A stretch of DNA of 6,723 bases from Aquirhabdus sp. (GTDB lineage Bacteria; Pseudomonadota; Gammaproteobacteria; Pseudomonadales; Moraxellaceae), in the NCBI GenBank assembly GCA_030150135.1, contig JASLGO010000107.1, forward strand, positions 1 through 6,723. Reading direction: 5' to 3'. The notes beneath the pieces were generated by a model. The model was not told the origin of the DNA. It saw only the letters and a program-made list of their open reading frames with translations, and did no database searches. This document shows positions 1-6,440 of the stretch, piece by piece. A program made the translations under genes and the position numbers. Position 1 is the first letter of the stretch. The number at the start of each line of letters is the position of its first letter.

Positions 1-32
1 ATTGAGGATGCTCGAGTAGCGAATTTAGAATC

Positions 33-37
33 GGAGG
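33..37 (+). promoter_or_regulatory. Ribosome binding site of carA
   Basis: GGAGG lies 6 nt before the TTG at 44. It supports initiation at this weak codon, because no ATG or GTG start is available between the in-frame stop at 29-31 and the conserved N-terminus. Confidence 0.85.
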
Positions 38-43
38 TTAGAC

Positions 44-1201
44 TTGTACACACCCGCCATATTAGCCCTAGCAGATGGAACCATTTTCCGTGGTCAATCC
101 ATCGGTGCCGACGGCCTCACCTCTGGTGAACTCGTTTTCAACACAGCCATGACTGGCTATCAAGAAATCCTCACCGACCCAAGTTATGCGCAGCAAATTG
201 TGACGCTGACTTATCCTCATATTGGTAACACAGGCGTTAACGCTGAAGACTGTGAATCTGGTCGTATCAGCAAAGTCTGGGCGGCAGGTCTAGTCATCCG
301 TGACTTGCCACTGTTGGCGAGCAACTTCCGCTCAACTCAATCTCTCGACGAATATTTAAAAGCCAACAACATCGTCGCAATCGCAGACATTGATACACGT
401 AAATTAACCCGTATTCTGCGTACCACGGGCGCACAAAACAGTGCGATTCTGACGGGTAAAGATGCTACACCAGAAGCGGCACTTGCTGCGGCGCGTAGTT
501 TCCCGGGCATCGACGGCATGGACTTGGCAAAAGTCTGCTGCGATCCACAAGGTTTTGAATGGACATCAGGTTCATGGCAATTGAACAAAGGCTTCGCACC
601 TTTGACCAATGAACAATTCCACGTTGTTGCATACGATTACGGTGTGAAAACCAACATCCTGCGTATGCTGGTTGATCGTGGTTGCCGCCTGACCGTTGTT
701 CCTGCTGAAACACCAGCAGAAAAAGTACTCGCGATGAATCCAGATGGCGTGTTCCTATCGAACGGCCCTGGCGACCCAGCAGCATGTACTTACGCGATTG
801 AAGCGGTGCGTACCATCGTTGAAACCACAGATTTACCAGTTTTCGGGATCTGTTTAGGTCATCAATTACTCGGTCTGGCAATGGGTGCAAAAACCCTAAA
901 AATGAAATTTGGTCACCACGGCGCGAACCATCCTGTACAAGACATTGATCGCAACATCGTGATGATCACCAGCCAAAACCACGGCTTCGCGGTCGATGAA
1001 GCAACACTGCCAGCGACATTACGTGTGACACATCGTTCATTGTTTGATGGCTCGAACCAAGGCATTCATCACACGTCTAAACCAGTATTTAGCTTCCAAG
1101 GTCATCCTGAAGCAAGTCCGGGTCCGCATGATTGTGCGCCATTGTTTAATCACTTTATTGACTTGATGCAAGCTCACGCTGCGAACAAGAAAGGAGCTTA
1201 A
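44..1201 (+). CDS. carA: Carbamoyl-phosphate synthetase small (glutaminase) subunit
   Basis: CarA hydrolyses glutamine and passes the ammonia to CarB, which makes carbamoyl phosphate for the pyrimidine and arginine pathways in the cytoplasm. The protein has 385 residues, close to the 382 I recall for E. coli. The N-terminal CarA-type domain covers about residues 1-150 (GYQEILTDPSY at 39-48, DIDTRKLTRILR near 115-126). A class I glutamine amidotransferase domain fills the C-terminal half. The nucleophile is Cys270 in GICLGHQ, and His354 and Glu356 in GHPEASPG complete the triad. The start is TTG at 44. In-frame stops at 17-19 and 29-31 exclude a longer form, and the first in-frame ATG is codon 36, inside a conserved block. 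carB follows after 3 bp, so the two genes are co-transcribed. Residues 71-79 appear to hold about three extra residues compared with remembered E. coli and Pseudomonas sequences. Identification is secure. Confidence 0.98.
   Translation: MYTPAILALADGTIFRGQSIGADGLTSGELVFNTAMTGYQEILTDPSYAQQIVTLTYPHIGNTGVNAEDCESGRISKVWAAGLVIRDLPLLASNFRSTQSLDEYLKANNIVAIADIDTRKLTRILRTTGAQNSAILTGKDATPEAALAAARSFPGIDGMDLAKVCCDPQGFEWTSGSWQLNKGFAPLTNEQFHVVAYDYGVKTNILRMLVDRGCRLTVVPAETPAEKVLAMNPDGVFLSNGPGDPAACTYAIEAVRTIVETTDLPVFGICLGHQLLGLAMGAKTLKMKFGHHGANHPVQDIDRNIVMITSQNHGFAVDEATLPATLRVTHRSLFDGSNQGIHHTSKPVFSFQGHPEASPGPHDCAPLFNHFIDLMQAHAANKKGA
1192..1196 (+). promoter_or_regulatory. Ribosome binding site of carB, inside the end of carA
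   Basis: AGGAG lies within the last codons of carA, 8 nt before the carB ATG. This placement suggests the translation of the two subunits is coupled, which suits a paired-subunit enzyme. Confidence 0.8.
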
Positions 1202-1204
1202 ATC

Positions 1205-4200
1205 ATGCCAAAACGTTCCGATATAAAAAGCATTCTGATTATTGGCGCTGGGCCAATCGTGATTGGTCAAGCTTGTGAGTTTGACTACTCAGGCGCGCAA
1301 GCGTGTAAAGCACTGCGCGAAGAAGGCTACCGCGTCATTCTGGTCAACTCCAATCCTGCGACCATCATGACCGACCCTGCGATGGCGGACTCGACCTACA
1401 TCGAACCTATCACATGGCAGACTGTTGCACAAATCATTGAAAAAGAACGTCCAGATGCAGTTCTCCCAACCATGGGTGGTCAAACTGCGCTGAACTGTGC
1501 GCTCGCGCTTGATGCCAATGGCATTCTCGAAAAATTCAATGTCGAATTGATTGGCGCAAGCAAAGACGCCATCGAAATGGCAGAAGATCGCAAACTGTTT
1601 GACCAAGCGATGCGTCGTATTGGACTCGAATGTCCACGCGCTGCGGTTGCTGGCAACATGGACGAAGCATTCAGCATTCAAGCTGAAATGGGCTTCCCAT
1701 GTATCATTCGTCCTTCATTCACGATGGGTGGTTCAGGCGGTGGTATTGCGTACAACCGCGAAGAATTCATCGAAATTTGTGAGCGCGGCTTTGACCTCTC
1801 CCCGACTAAACAATTGCTCATCGATGAGTCATTGATCGGTTGGAAAGAATACGAAATGGAAGTTGTGCGTGACAAAAACGACAACTGCATTATCGTCTGT
1901 TCGATTGAAAACTTCGACCCAATGGGTGTGCATACAGGCGACTCAATCACTGTTGCGCCAGCACAAACATTGACCGATAAAGAATATCAATTGATGCGTA
2001 ATGCATCGGTTGCAGTCTTACGTGAAATCGGCGTAGAAACTGGCGGTTCAAACGTTCAGTTCGGTATCAGCCCGAAAGATGGCCGTATGGTCGTCATCGA
2101 AATGAACCCACGCGTATCACGTTCGTCAGCACTCGCATCAAAAGCGACTGGTTTCCCGATTGCGAAAATCGCAGCGAAATTGGCAGTCGGTTACACCCTT
2201 GATGAACTGAAAAACGACATCACTGGTGGCGCAACGCCAGCAAGTTTCGAACCGTCAATCGACTACGTCGTGACCAAAATTCCACGCTTCAACTTCGAAA
2301 AATTCCCACAAGCGGATGCTGTACTGACCACGCAAATGAAGTCAGTCGGTGAAGTGATGGCGATTGGTCGCACCTTCCAAGAATCGATGCAGAAAGCATT
2401 ACGCGGCTTAGAAGTTGGCGTTGACGGTTTCACACCGAAACTACCACTCGGCACTGAAGATGCGCTGGACAAACTCCGCTTAGAGCTTAAAGTTCCCGGC
2501 GCAGATCGTATTTGGTACATCGCTGATGCATTCCGTCATGGCATGACTTTAGATCAAGTCCATGAATATACAGCGATTGATAAATGGTTCTTGATCCAAA
2601 TCGAAGACATTATCAAAACTGAAAATCAAGTTCAGCAACTTGGTTTCGGCGGCTTAACCGCAGAAAACGTACGCCAATTCAAACGTAAAGGTTTGTCAGA
2701 TCTACGTCTCGCGACTCTGCTCGGCATTTCGCAAAAACAACTGCGTAAACAACGCTGGACTCTTGGCGTTCACCCAGTTTACAAGCGCGTCGATACCTGT
2801 GCGGCTGAGTTTGAAACCAGCACCGCATACATGTACTCAACCTATGAAGAAGAGTGCGAAGCGAATCCATCGACCCGTGACAAGATCATGGTACTCGGCG
2901 GTGGCCCAAACCGTATTGGTCAAGGCATTGAGTTTGACTATTGCTGCGTTCACGCGGCACTCGCGATGCGCGATGATGGCTACGAAACCATCATGGTCAA
3001 CTGTAACCCTGAAACCGTTTCAACCGATTATGACACGTCTGATCGTTTGTACTTTGAGCCAGTCACACTTGAAGACGTACTCGAAATTGCACGTCTTGAG
3101 AAGCCAAAAGGCGTGATCGTGCAATACGGTGGTCAAACCCCATTGAAACTGGCACGCGCTTTGGAAGAAGCTGGTGTTCCAATCATTGGTACATCACCAG
3201 ATGCGATTGACCGTGCAGAAGACCGTGAACGTTTCCAACAAATGGTTGTGCGCCTGAACCTGTTGCAACCACCAAACCGTATCGTCAAGAGCGCGGAAGA
3301 AGGTTTGCTTGCCGCAGCGCAAGTCGGCTATCCACTGGTTGTTCGTCCTTCATACGTCCTTGGTGGTCGTGCGATGGAAATCGTCTACAACGAAGATGAA
3401 CTGAAACGCTACTTGCGTGAAGCGGTACAAGCGTCAAACGAAGCACCTGTTCTGCTCGACCGCTTCCTTGATGATGCGATTGAAGTCGATGTAGACTGCG
3501 TATCTGACGGCGTCGATGTGGTTATCGGCGGCATCATGCAGCATATCGAACAAGCTGGCGTTCACTCAGGCGACTCAGCGTGTTCATTGCCACCATATTC
3601 ACTGACACCTGAAATTCAAGATGTCATGCGCGCACAAACTGTCGCGATGGCACGTGAACTCGGCGTGATTGGTTTGATGAACGTTCAGTTCGCGGTAAAA
3701 GGCACTGATGTTTATGTACTTGAAGTCAATCCACGTGCATCACGCACCGTACCGTTTGTATCAAAAGCAATCGGCGTGAGCTTAGCAAAAATTGCTTCTC
3801 GTTGTATGGCTGGCCAAACATTGAAGAATCAAGGATTCACTGCAGAAGTGATTCCTGATTTCTACTCAGTGAAAGAAGCGGTATTCCCATTCAACAAATT
3901 CCCTGGTGTTGATCCAATTCTCGGACCTGAGATGAAATCGACTGGCGAAGTCATGGGTGTCGGTAAAACCTTTGGTGAAGCGTTCTACAAAGCAGTACTC
4001 GGTAGTAACGAACGTTTACCAGGTAAACCAGTAGAAGGCGAAGTCAAACGCGCATTCCTGTCAGTGCGTGATAGCGATAAAGCTGCGCTGCCAGAAATTG
4101 CACGTAAATTACAAGCACTCGGTTTCACACTTGTTGCAACGGGCGGTAGCTATAAACTACTGACTGAACAAGGAATTGCCTGTGAACGTATCAACAAAGT

Positions 4201-4447
4201 GACTGAAGGTCGCCCTCACATCGTTGATCGCTTGAAAAATGGGGAAATTCACCTCATTATCAATACAACAGAAGGCAAACAAGCACAGCAAGATTCCTTC
4301 TCGATTCGTCGTAGTGCACTACAAGGCAAAGTGTATTACACCACGACAATCAGCGGTGCAGATGCGGTATGTCAGGCAATGGAAATTCCATTACCTCTAG
4401 GTGTGTATCGTCTCCAAGACCTTCATACACACACATTAAAAGACTAA
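1205..4447 (+). CDS. carB: Carbamoyl-phosphate synthetase large (ammonia) subunit
   Basis: CarB uses two ATP, bicarbonate and ammonia delivered from CarA to make carbamoyl phosphate. It has 1080 residues, against about 1073 in E. coli. The two homologous halves are clear. The carboxyphosphate half begins with IIGAGPIVIGQ (Gly14-Pro17) and has the ATP-grasp metal-binding residues Gln285, Glu299 and Asn301. The carbamate-kinase half begins with VLGGGPNRIGQG (563-574) and has the equivalents Gln828, Glu840 and Asn842. The oligomerisation region lies between them, at about 400-550. From about residue 950 to the end is the MGS-like allosteric domain, with ATGGS around Thr979 and NKVTEGRPHI, the site where UMP, IMP and ornithine act in the E. 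coli enzyme. No key residue that I checked is missing. It is the second gene of the operon after carA. The ATG is preceded by AGGAG at 1192-1196. Confidence 0.98.
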   Translation: MPKRSDIKSILIIGAGPIVIGQACEFDYSGAQACKALREEGYRVILVNSNPATIMTDPAMADSTYIEPITWQTVAQIIEKERPDAVLPTMGGQTALNCALALDANGILEKFNVELIGASKDAIEMAEDRKLFDQAMRRIGLECPRAAVAGNMDEAFSIQAEMGFPCIIRPSFTMGGSGGGIAYNREEFIEICERGFDLSPTKQLLIDESLIGWKEYEMEVVRDKNDNCIIVCSIENFDPMGVHTGDSITVAPAQTLTDKEYQLMRNASVAVLREIGVETGGSNVQFGISPKDGRMVVIEMNPRVSRSSALASKATGFPIAKIAAKLAVGYTLDELKNDITGGATPASFEPSIDYVVTKIPRFNFEKFPQADAVLTTQMKSVGEVMAIGRTFQESMQKALRGLEVGVDGFTPKLPLGTEDALDKLRLELKVPGADRIWYIADAFRHGMTLDQVHEYTAIDKWFLIQIEDIIKTENQVQQLGFGGLTAENVRQFKRKGLSDLRLATLLGISQKQLRKQRWTLGVHPVYKRVDTCAAEFETSTAYMYSTYEEECEANPSTRDKIMVLGGGPNRIGQGIEFDYCCVHAALAMRDDGYETIMVNCNPETVSTDYDTSDRLYFEPVTLEDVLEIARLEKPKGVIVQYGGQTPLKLARALEEAGVPIIGTSPDAIDRAEDRERFQQMVVRLNLLQPPNRIVKSAEEGLLAAAQVGYPLVVRPSYVLGGRAMEIVYNEDELKRYLREAVQASNEAPVLLDRFLDDAIEVDVDCVSDGVDVVIGGIMQHIEQAGVHSGDSACSLPPYSLTPEIQDVMRAQTVAMARELGVIGLMNVQFAVKGTDVYVLEVNPRASRTVPFVSKAIGVSLAKIASRCMAGQTLKNQGFTAEVIPDFYSVKEAVFPFNKFPGVDPILGPEMKSTGEVMGVGKTFGEAFYKAVLGSNERLPGKPVEGEVKRAFLSVRDSDKAALPEIARKLQALGFTLVATGGSYKLLTEQGIACERINKVTEGRPHIVDRLKNGEIHLIINTTEGKQAQQDSFSIRRSALQGKVYYTTTISGADAVCQAMEIPLPLGVYRLQDLHTHTLKD

Positions 4448-4450
4448 AAC
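4422..4450 (+). promoter_or_regulatory. Possible weak sigma70 promoter for greA at the end of carB
   Basis: TTCATA (4422-4427) and TAAAAC (4445-4450) are spaced by exactly 17 bp. Each matches the -35 or -10 consensus at four of six positions. A start near 4457 would give a leader of about 80 nt that contains the large hairpin ahead of greA. Matches of this quality also occur by chance, so this is only a candidate. greA could instead be read through from carAB. Confidence 0.22.
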
Positions 4451-4467
4451 ACGCTTAATCGAGTGTG
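4450..4467 (+). other. Small hairpin just after the carB stop
   Basis: CACGCT (4450-4455) pairs with AGTGTG (4462-4467), with one G-U wobble and a 6-nt loop. It has no following T run. It sits 4 nt upstream of a larger hairpin and may be part of the same 3'-end or leader structure, or may be chance. Confidence 0.35.
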
Positions 4468-4471
4468 ATTG

Positions 4472-4509
4472 ATGGCGGAATGACTTCCTTATAGAAGCTC
4501 TTCCGCCAT
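4472..4509 (+). terminator. Hairpin between carB and greA, weak terminator or greA leader structure
   Basis: A perfect 9-bp stem, ATGGCGGAA (4472-4480) with TTCCGCCAT (4501-4509), encloses a symmetric 3x3 internal loop. Inside that is a 4-bp stem, CTTC (4484-4487) with GAAG (4494-4497), closed by the 6-nt loop at 4488-4493. The bases that follow, GTGTATTTTAT, are T-rich but not a clean T run. It is therefore a leaky terminator of carAB, an RNA-stabilising 3' structure or a leader element of greA. The pairing is seen directly and the function is inferred. Confidence 0.55.
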
Positions 4510-4537
4510 GTGTATTTTATAAATGGAAATTTGAAAA

Positions 4538-5017
4538 ATGGTTCAACGTTATCCAATGACCCCAGAAGGTCATCTCGCTCTGACTAATGAATTGCAAGAA
4601 CGTAAAAGTGTCGAACGCCCACGCATCATCGCTGCCATTGCTGAAGCGCGCGCGCACGGCGACTTAAAAGAAAACGCTGAGTACCACGCAGCGAAAGAAC
4701 AACAAGGTTTCTGCGAAGGTCGTATTCAAGAAATTGAAGCGAAGCTCTCTGCGGCCGAAGTTATTGAAATGGCAAAAATTACACAAGATGGTCGCGTTGT
4801 CTTTGGTGTGACTGTTGAAATTGAAAATCTGGATACTGAAGAGCGTAAGCAATATAAAATTGTTGGTGACGACGAAGCAGATTTTAAACTCAATAAAATT
4901 TCGCTCAACTCCCCGATCGCACGCGGTTTAATTGGCAAGCGTGAAGGTGACGAAGTCAAAATTGAAACACCTAAAGGTGTCGCCGAATACGAAATCATGA
5001 AAGTGCTTTATATCTGA
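4538..5017 (+). CDS. greA: Transcription elongation factor GreA
   Basis: GreA enters the secondary channel of RNA polymerase and stimulates cleavage of the backtracked transcript, which rescues stalled complexes. The product has 159 residues, one more than E. coli GreA as I recall it. The N-terminal antiparallel coiled coil spans about residues 1-75. Its tip motif HGDLKENAEYH contains the acidic residues Asp42 and Glu45, which correspond to the Asp41/Glu44 needed for cleavage. The C-terminal FKBP-like domain (about 80-158) contains the family signatures IVGDDEADF and NSPIARGLIGK. The tip motif indicates GreA rather than an anti-cleavage paralogue. The ATG has a modest GGA-containing ribosome binding site at 4525-4527, 10 nt upstream. 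The gene lies 90 bp after carB on the same strand and probably shares some transcription with it. Downstream are a REP-like repeat and a strong terminator. Confidence 0.97.
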   Translation: MVQRYPMTPEGHLALTNELQERKSVERPRIIAAIAEARAHGDLKENAEYHAAKEQQGFCEGRIQEIEAKLSAAEVIEMAKITQDGRVVFGVTVEIENLDTEERKQYKIVGDDEADFKLNKISLNSPIARGLIGKREGDEVKIETPKGVAEYEIMKVLYI

Positions 5018-5026
5018 TGATGATAT

Positions 5027-5091
5027 AGCTCATTGAGCTTGTCGAAATGTGCGGTGATGCGAAATCCACACTTCGACGAGCTCAGTGAACT
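5027..5091. repeat. REP-like imperfect inverted repeat after greA
   Basis: Arms 5027-5051 and 5067-5091 pair over 25 positions, with 21 Watson-Crick pairs, 2 G-U pairs and 2 mismatches around a 15-nt loop. The right arm contains TTCGACGAGCTCAGTGAAC, close to a short sequence (TTCGACAAGCTCAGTGAAC) that I recall as dispersed in many bacterial genomes. The left arm carries the same element inverted. The layout, two inverted copies in a gap between convergent genes, is typical of REP or REPIN elements. Whether it is repeated elsewhere in this genome cannot be seen here. Confidence 0.6.
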
Positions 5092-5103
5092 GGTCATGCA
5101 AAT

Positions 5104-5131
5104 AAAAAAGACCGAATTATCGGTCTTTTTT
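5104..5131. terminator. Bidirectional rho-independent terminator between greA and yceI
   Basis: AAAAAAGACCGA (5104-5115) pairs perfectly with TCGGTCTTTTTT (5120-5131) around the 4-nt loop ATTA. The A run on one side and T run on the other provide a U tract for either direction. It lies 87 nt after the greA stop and 27 nt beyond the yceI stop on the other strand, so it can end both converging transcripts. Confidence 0.93.
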
Positions 5132-5157
5132 ATGGGTAAAAGCTGTGCCTCTATATC

Positions 5158-5730
5158 TTAATCCGCACGCACACCTTCAACCTGAATCGCCAAATTTACA
5201 GCCATATCAAAGCCATATGCTTTACCATAATCCACTCCAAAATCAGAACGATCAAAGGTCGCATAGGCATCCGCACCACAGGTTTCTTTTTTCAGCATTG
5301 GATTGATATAACACTTAAACGTCTTGATCTCGAGTTTCAATGGTTTGGTTACGCCATGCATCGTGAGGTTACCATTCACTGCCACAGGCTTATCACCATC
5401 AAATACCAGAGTACCTTTATAATTTGCTGTCGGAAATTTCTCGACATCAAACATTTCGGCTTTCTTGGCATGATCATTCATCGGTTTAAAACCAAAATCA
5501 ATCGAATCCATTTGCATTGTCACATCAACGCTACCAGTTTTTGCTTCAGCATCATAAACGACCTTACCACTGCTCTTATCAATCTTACCGCGCCATTTCG
5601 ATGCGCCGCCCATATGATCCGCTTCAAAGCTTGGATAAGTGTGCGTTGGGTCTAGATTGTAAGTGACTGGTTTGGCAAATGCAGTACTCGCAAATAACGC
5701 GGCAATACCAACTGCTAATAATTTTTTCAT
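5158..5730 (-). CDS. YceI-family periplasmic lipocalin-like protein, cysteine-pair type
   Basis: This 190-residue protein has a signal peptide (MKK, hydrophobic stretch, cleavage after AFA at residue 19) and a YceI domain over the rest. YceI proteins form a lipocalin-like barrel that binds a long polyisoprenoid such as a quinone-type lipid, and they act in the periplasm. Supporting features are YNLDPTHTYPSFEADH (24-39), the NDHAKKAEMFDVEKFP block (85-100), NLTMHGVTKPL (121-131) and the closing FDMAVNLAIQVEG. Cys140 and Cys151 in a CYINPMLKKETC loop could form a disulfide. The ATG at 5730 is chosen because it gives a clean signal peptide and has GAGG 8 nt upstream. A longer in-frame version from a GTG at 5799 would add 23 residues without signal-peptide character. 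It is the last gene of the cytochrome b561 cluster. The ligand and physiological role are unknown. Confidence 0.92.
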   Translation of the reverse strand: MKKLLAVGIAALFASTAFAKPVTYNLDPTHTYPSFEADHMGGASKWRGKIDKSSGKVVYDAEAKTGSVDVTMQMDSIDFGFKPMNDHAKKAEMFDVEKFPTANYKGTLVFDGDKPVAVNGNLTMHGVTKPLKLEIKTFKCYINPMLKKETCGADAYATFDRSDFGVDYGKAYGFDMAVNLAIQVEGVRAD

Positions 5731-5738
5731 TTCAAAAG

Positions 5739-5742
5739 CCTC
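5739..5742 (-). promoter_or_regulatory. Ribosome binding site of the cysteine-pair yceI gene
   Basis: GAGG on the minus strand, 8 nt before the ATG at 5730, fixes the start at the signal peptide and argues against the upstream GTG at 5799. The 91-bp gap in which it lies (5731-5821) shows no convincing promoter or terminator. Confidence 0.75.
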
Positions 5743-5821
5743 ATTCAAATTAATAGTACAACAGGAGTTAAATACATCAGTGAATATCAAAACCTTCACT
5801 TTTGCATAGGTTATTTCTTAG

Positions 5822-6385
5822 CTATTTCTTAATCGGAACTACGATATGGAATTTGATAGCCACATCATCTGCAACAACTGAAGTATCAGCCCAATCACCT
5901 GAACCAACACCAAATGCATTTCGCTTAACAGTGAGTACACCATCAAATACTTGACTTGTACCCTCTGTTTTTACCGTCACAGGAAAAGAAACATTTTGCG
6001 TCTTTCCTTTCAGACTAAATTGACCTGAGACCACATAACTATTTGCTGCTGCGGCTTTGATCCCCGTTGAGACAAAACTTGATTTTGGAAATTTGGCTGC
6101 ATTAAACCATTCCGCACCAATCACATTTTGATTGTAATCAGCCATGCCCATATCGTAGCTGCCTACATCAATATCAATCTTGGCTTTTGCTGTCGCAAGC
6201 TGAGTTGGATTAAAAACCACATCCCCACTCATTTTTTTGAACTTCCCTGTCACAGGAACGCCCATTTGTTTCCCTGTCGCAGTGACACTACTTTTTGCAA
6301 TATCAATCGGTGTTGCTTGTGCAGATTGAATAGCAAAACCTGCGATCACACTCATTAACAACACACGATAAGTTCTAGTTTTCAT
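5822..6385 (-). CDS. YceI-family periplasmic protein, cysteine-free type
   Basis: The product has 187 residues. Residues 1-24 form a signal peptide (MKTR, hydrophobic core, cleavage after AQA), so the mature protein is periplasmic. The rest is a YceI domain with MADYNQNVIGAEWFNAAKFPKSSF (81-104), FSLKGKTQNV (123-132) and RNAFGVGSGDW near the end. The ADYN...EWFNAAKFP form is the type I associate with YceI genes beside or fused to cytochrome b561. That fits the gene immediately upstream, 55 bp away on the same strand. It has no cysteine, unlike its downstream paralogue, and the two match only in general pattern. The ATG at 6385 has GAGG 8 nt upstream, whereas the in-frame TTG at 6415 would put ten residues ahead of the signal peptide. 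A role in binding a quinone or similar lipid for a redox partner is inferred. Confidence 0.9.
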   Translation of the reverse strand: MKTRTYRVLLMSVIAGFAIQSAQATPIDIAKSSVTATGKQMGVPVTGKFKKMSGDVVFNPTQLATAKAKIDIDVGSYDMGMADYNQNVIGAEWFNAAKFPKSSFVSTGIKAAAANSYVVSGQFSLKGKTQNVSFPVTVKTEGTSQVFDGVLTVKRNAFGVGSGDWADTSVVADDVAIKFHIVVPIKK

Positions 6386-6393
6386 ATCAAATA

Positions 6394-6397
6394 CCTC
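6394..6397 (-). promoter_or_regulatory. Ribosome binding site of the cysteine-free yceI gene
   Basis: GAGG on the minus strand lies 8 nt before the ATG at 6385. The sequence and spacing match those at the downstream yceI gene and decide between the ATG and the TTG at 6415. The 55-bp gap to the cytochrome gene shows no terminator, which supports an operon. Confidence 0.75.
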
Positions 6398-6440
6398 AAG
6401 TGAACTTGCAATCAATTAGATCTCTAGTCAGCTATACACA

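Noticed and set aside
1..43. Possible end of an upstream gene or an ARG-box-like operator before carA
   Set aside because: Frame 2 stops at 17-19 after five codons and frame 1 runs on into carA, so no gene end can be assigned. The GAATTTAGAAT stretch repeats GAAT directly rather than in the inverted form an ARG box needs.
465..890. A 141-codon open frame antisense to carA, and similar shorter antisense frames across carA, carB and greA
   Set aside because: They are fully inside strongly conserved genes, show no recognisable domain and have low-complexity or arginine/cysteine-rich products typical of shadow frames.
2763..3116. A 117-codon same-strand frame overlapping carB
   Set aside because: It lies entirely within the conserved carB reading frame and its product resembles no protein I recognise.
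4426..4437. CA-rich run at the end of carB as a microsatellite
   Set aside because: It is only a few CA units, it encodes the ordinary carB C-terminus and it gives no evidence of phase variation.
1205..4447. Internal repeat within carB as a recent duplication
   Set aside because: The two similar halves are the ancient, universal architecture of the large subunit and are not a feature particular to this genome.
5731..5799. GTG-started extension of the distal yceI gene
   Set aside because: It would place 23 residues in front of a normal signal peptide and bypass a well-spaced GAGG site before the ATG at 5730.
5731..5821. A separate promoter between the two yceI genes
   Set aside because: The minus strand has a TACTAT hexamer near the start but no acceptable -35 at 16-18 bp, so there is not enough to call a promoter.
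6386..6415. TTG-started extension of the proximal yceI gene
   Set aside because: It adds ten residues ahead of the signal peptide and overlaps the clear ribosome binding site used by the ATG at 6385.
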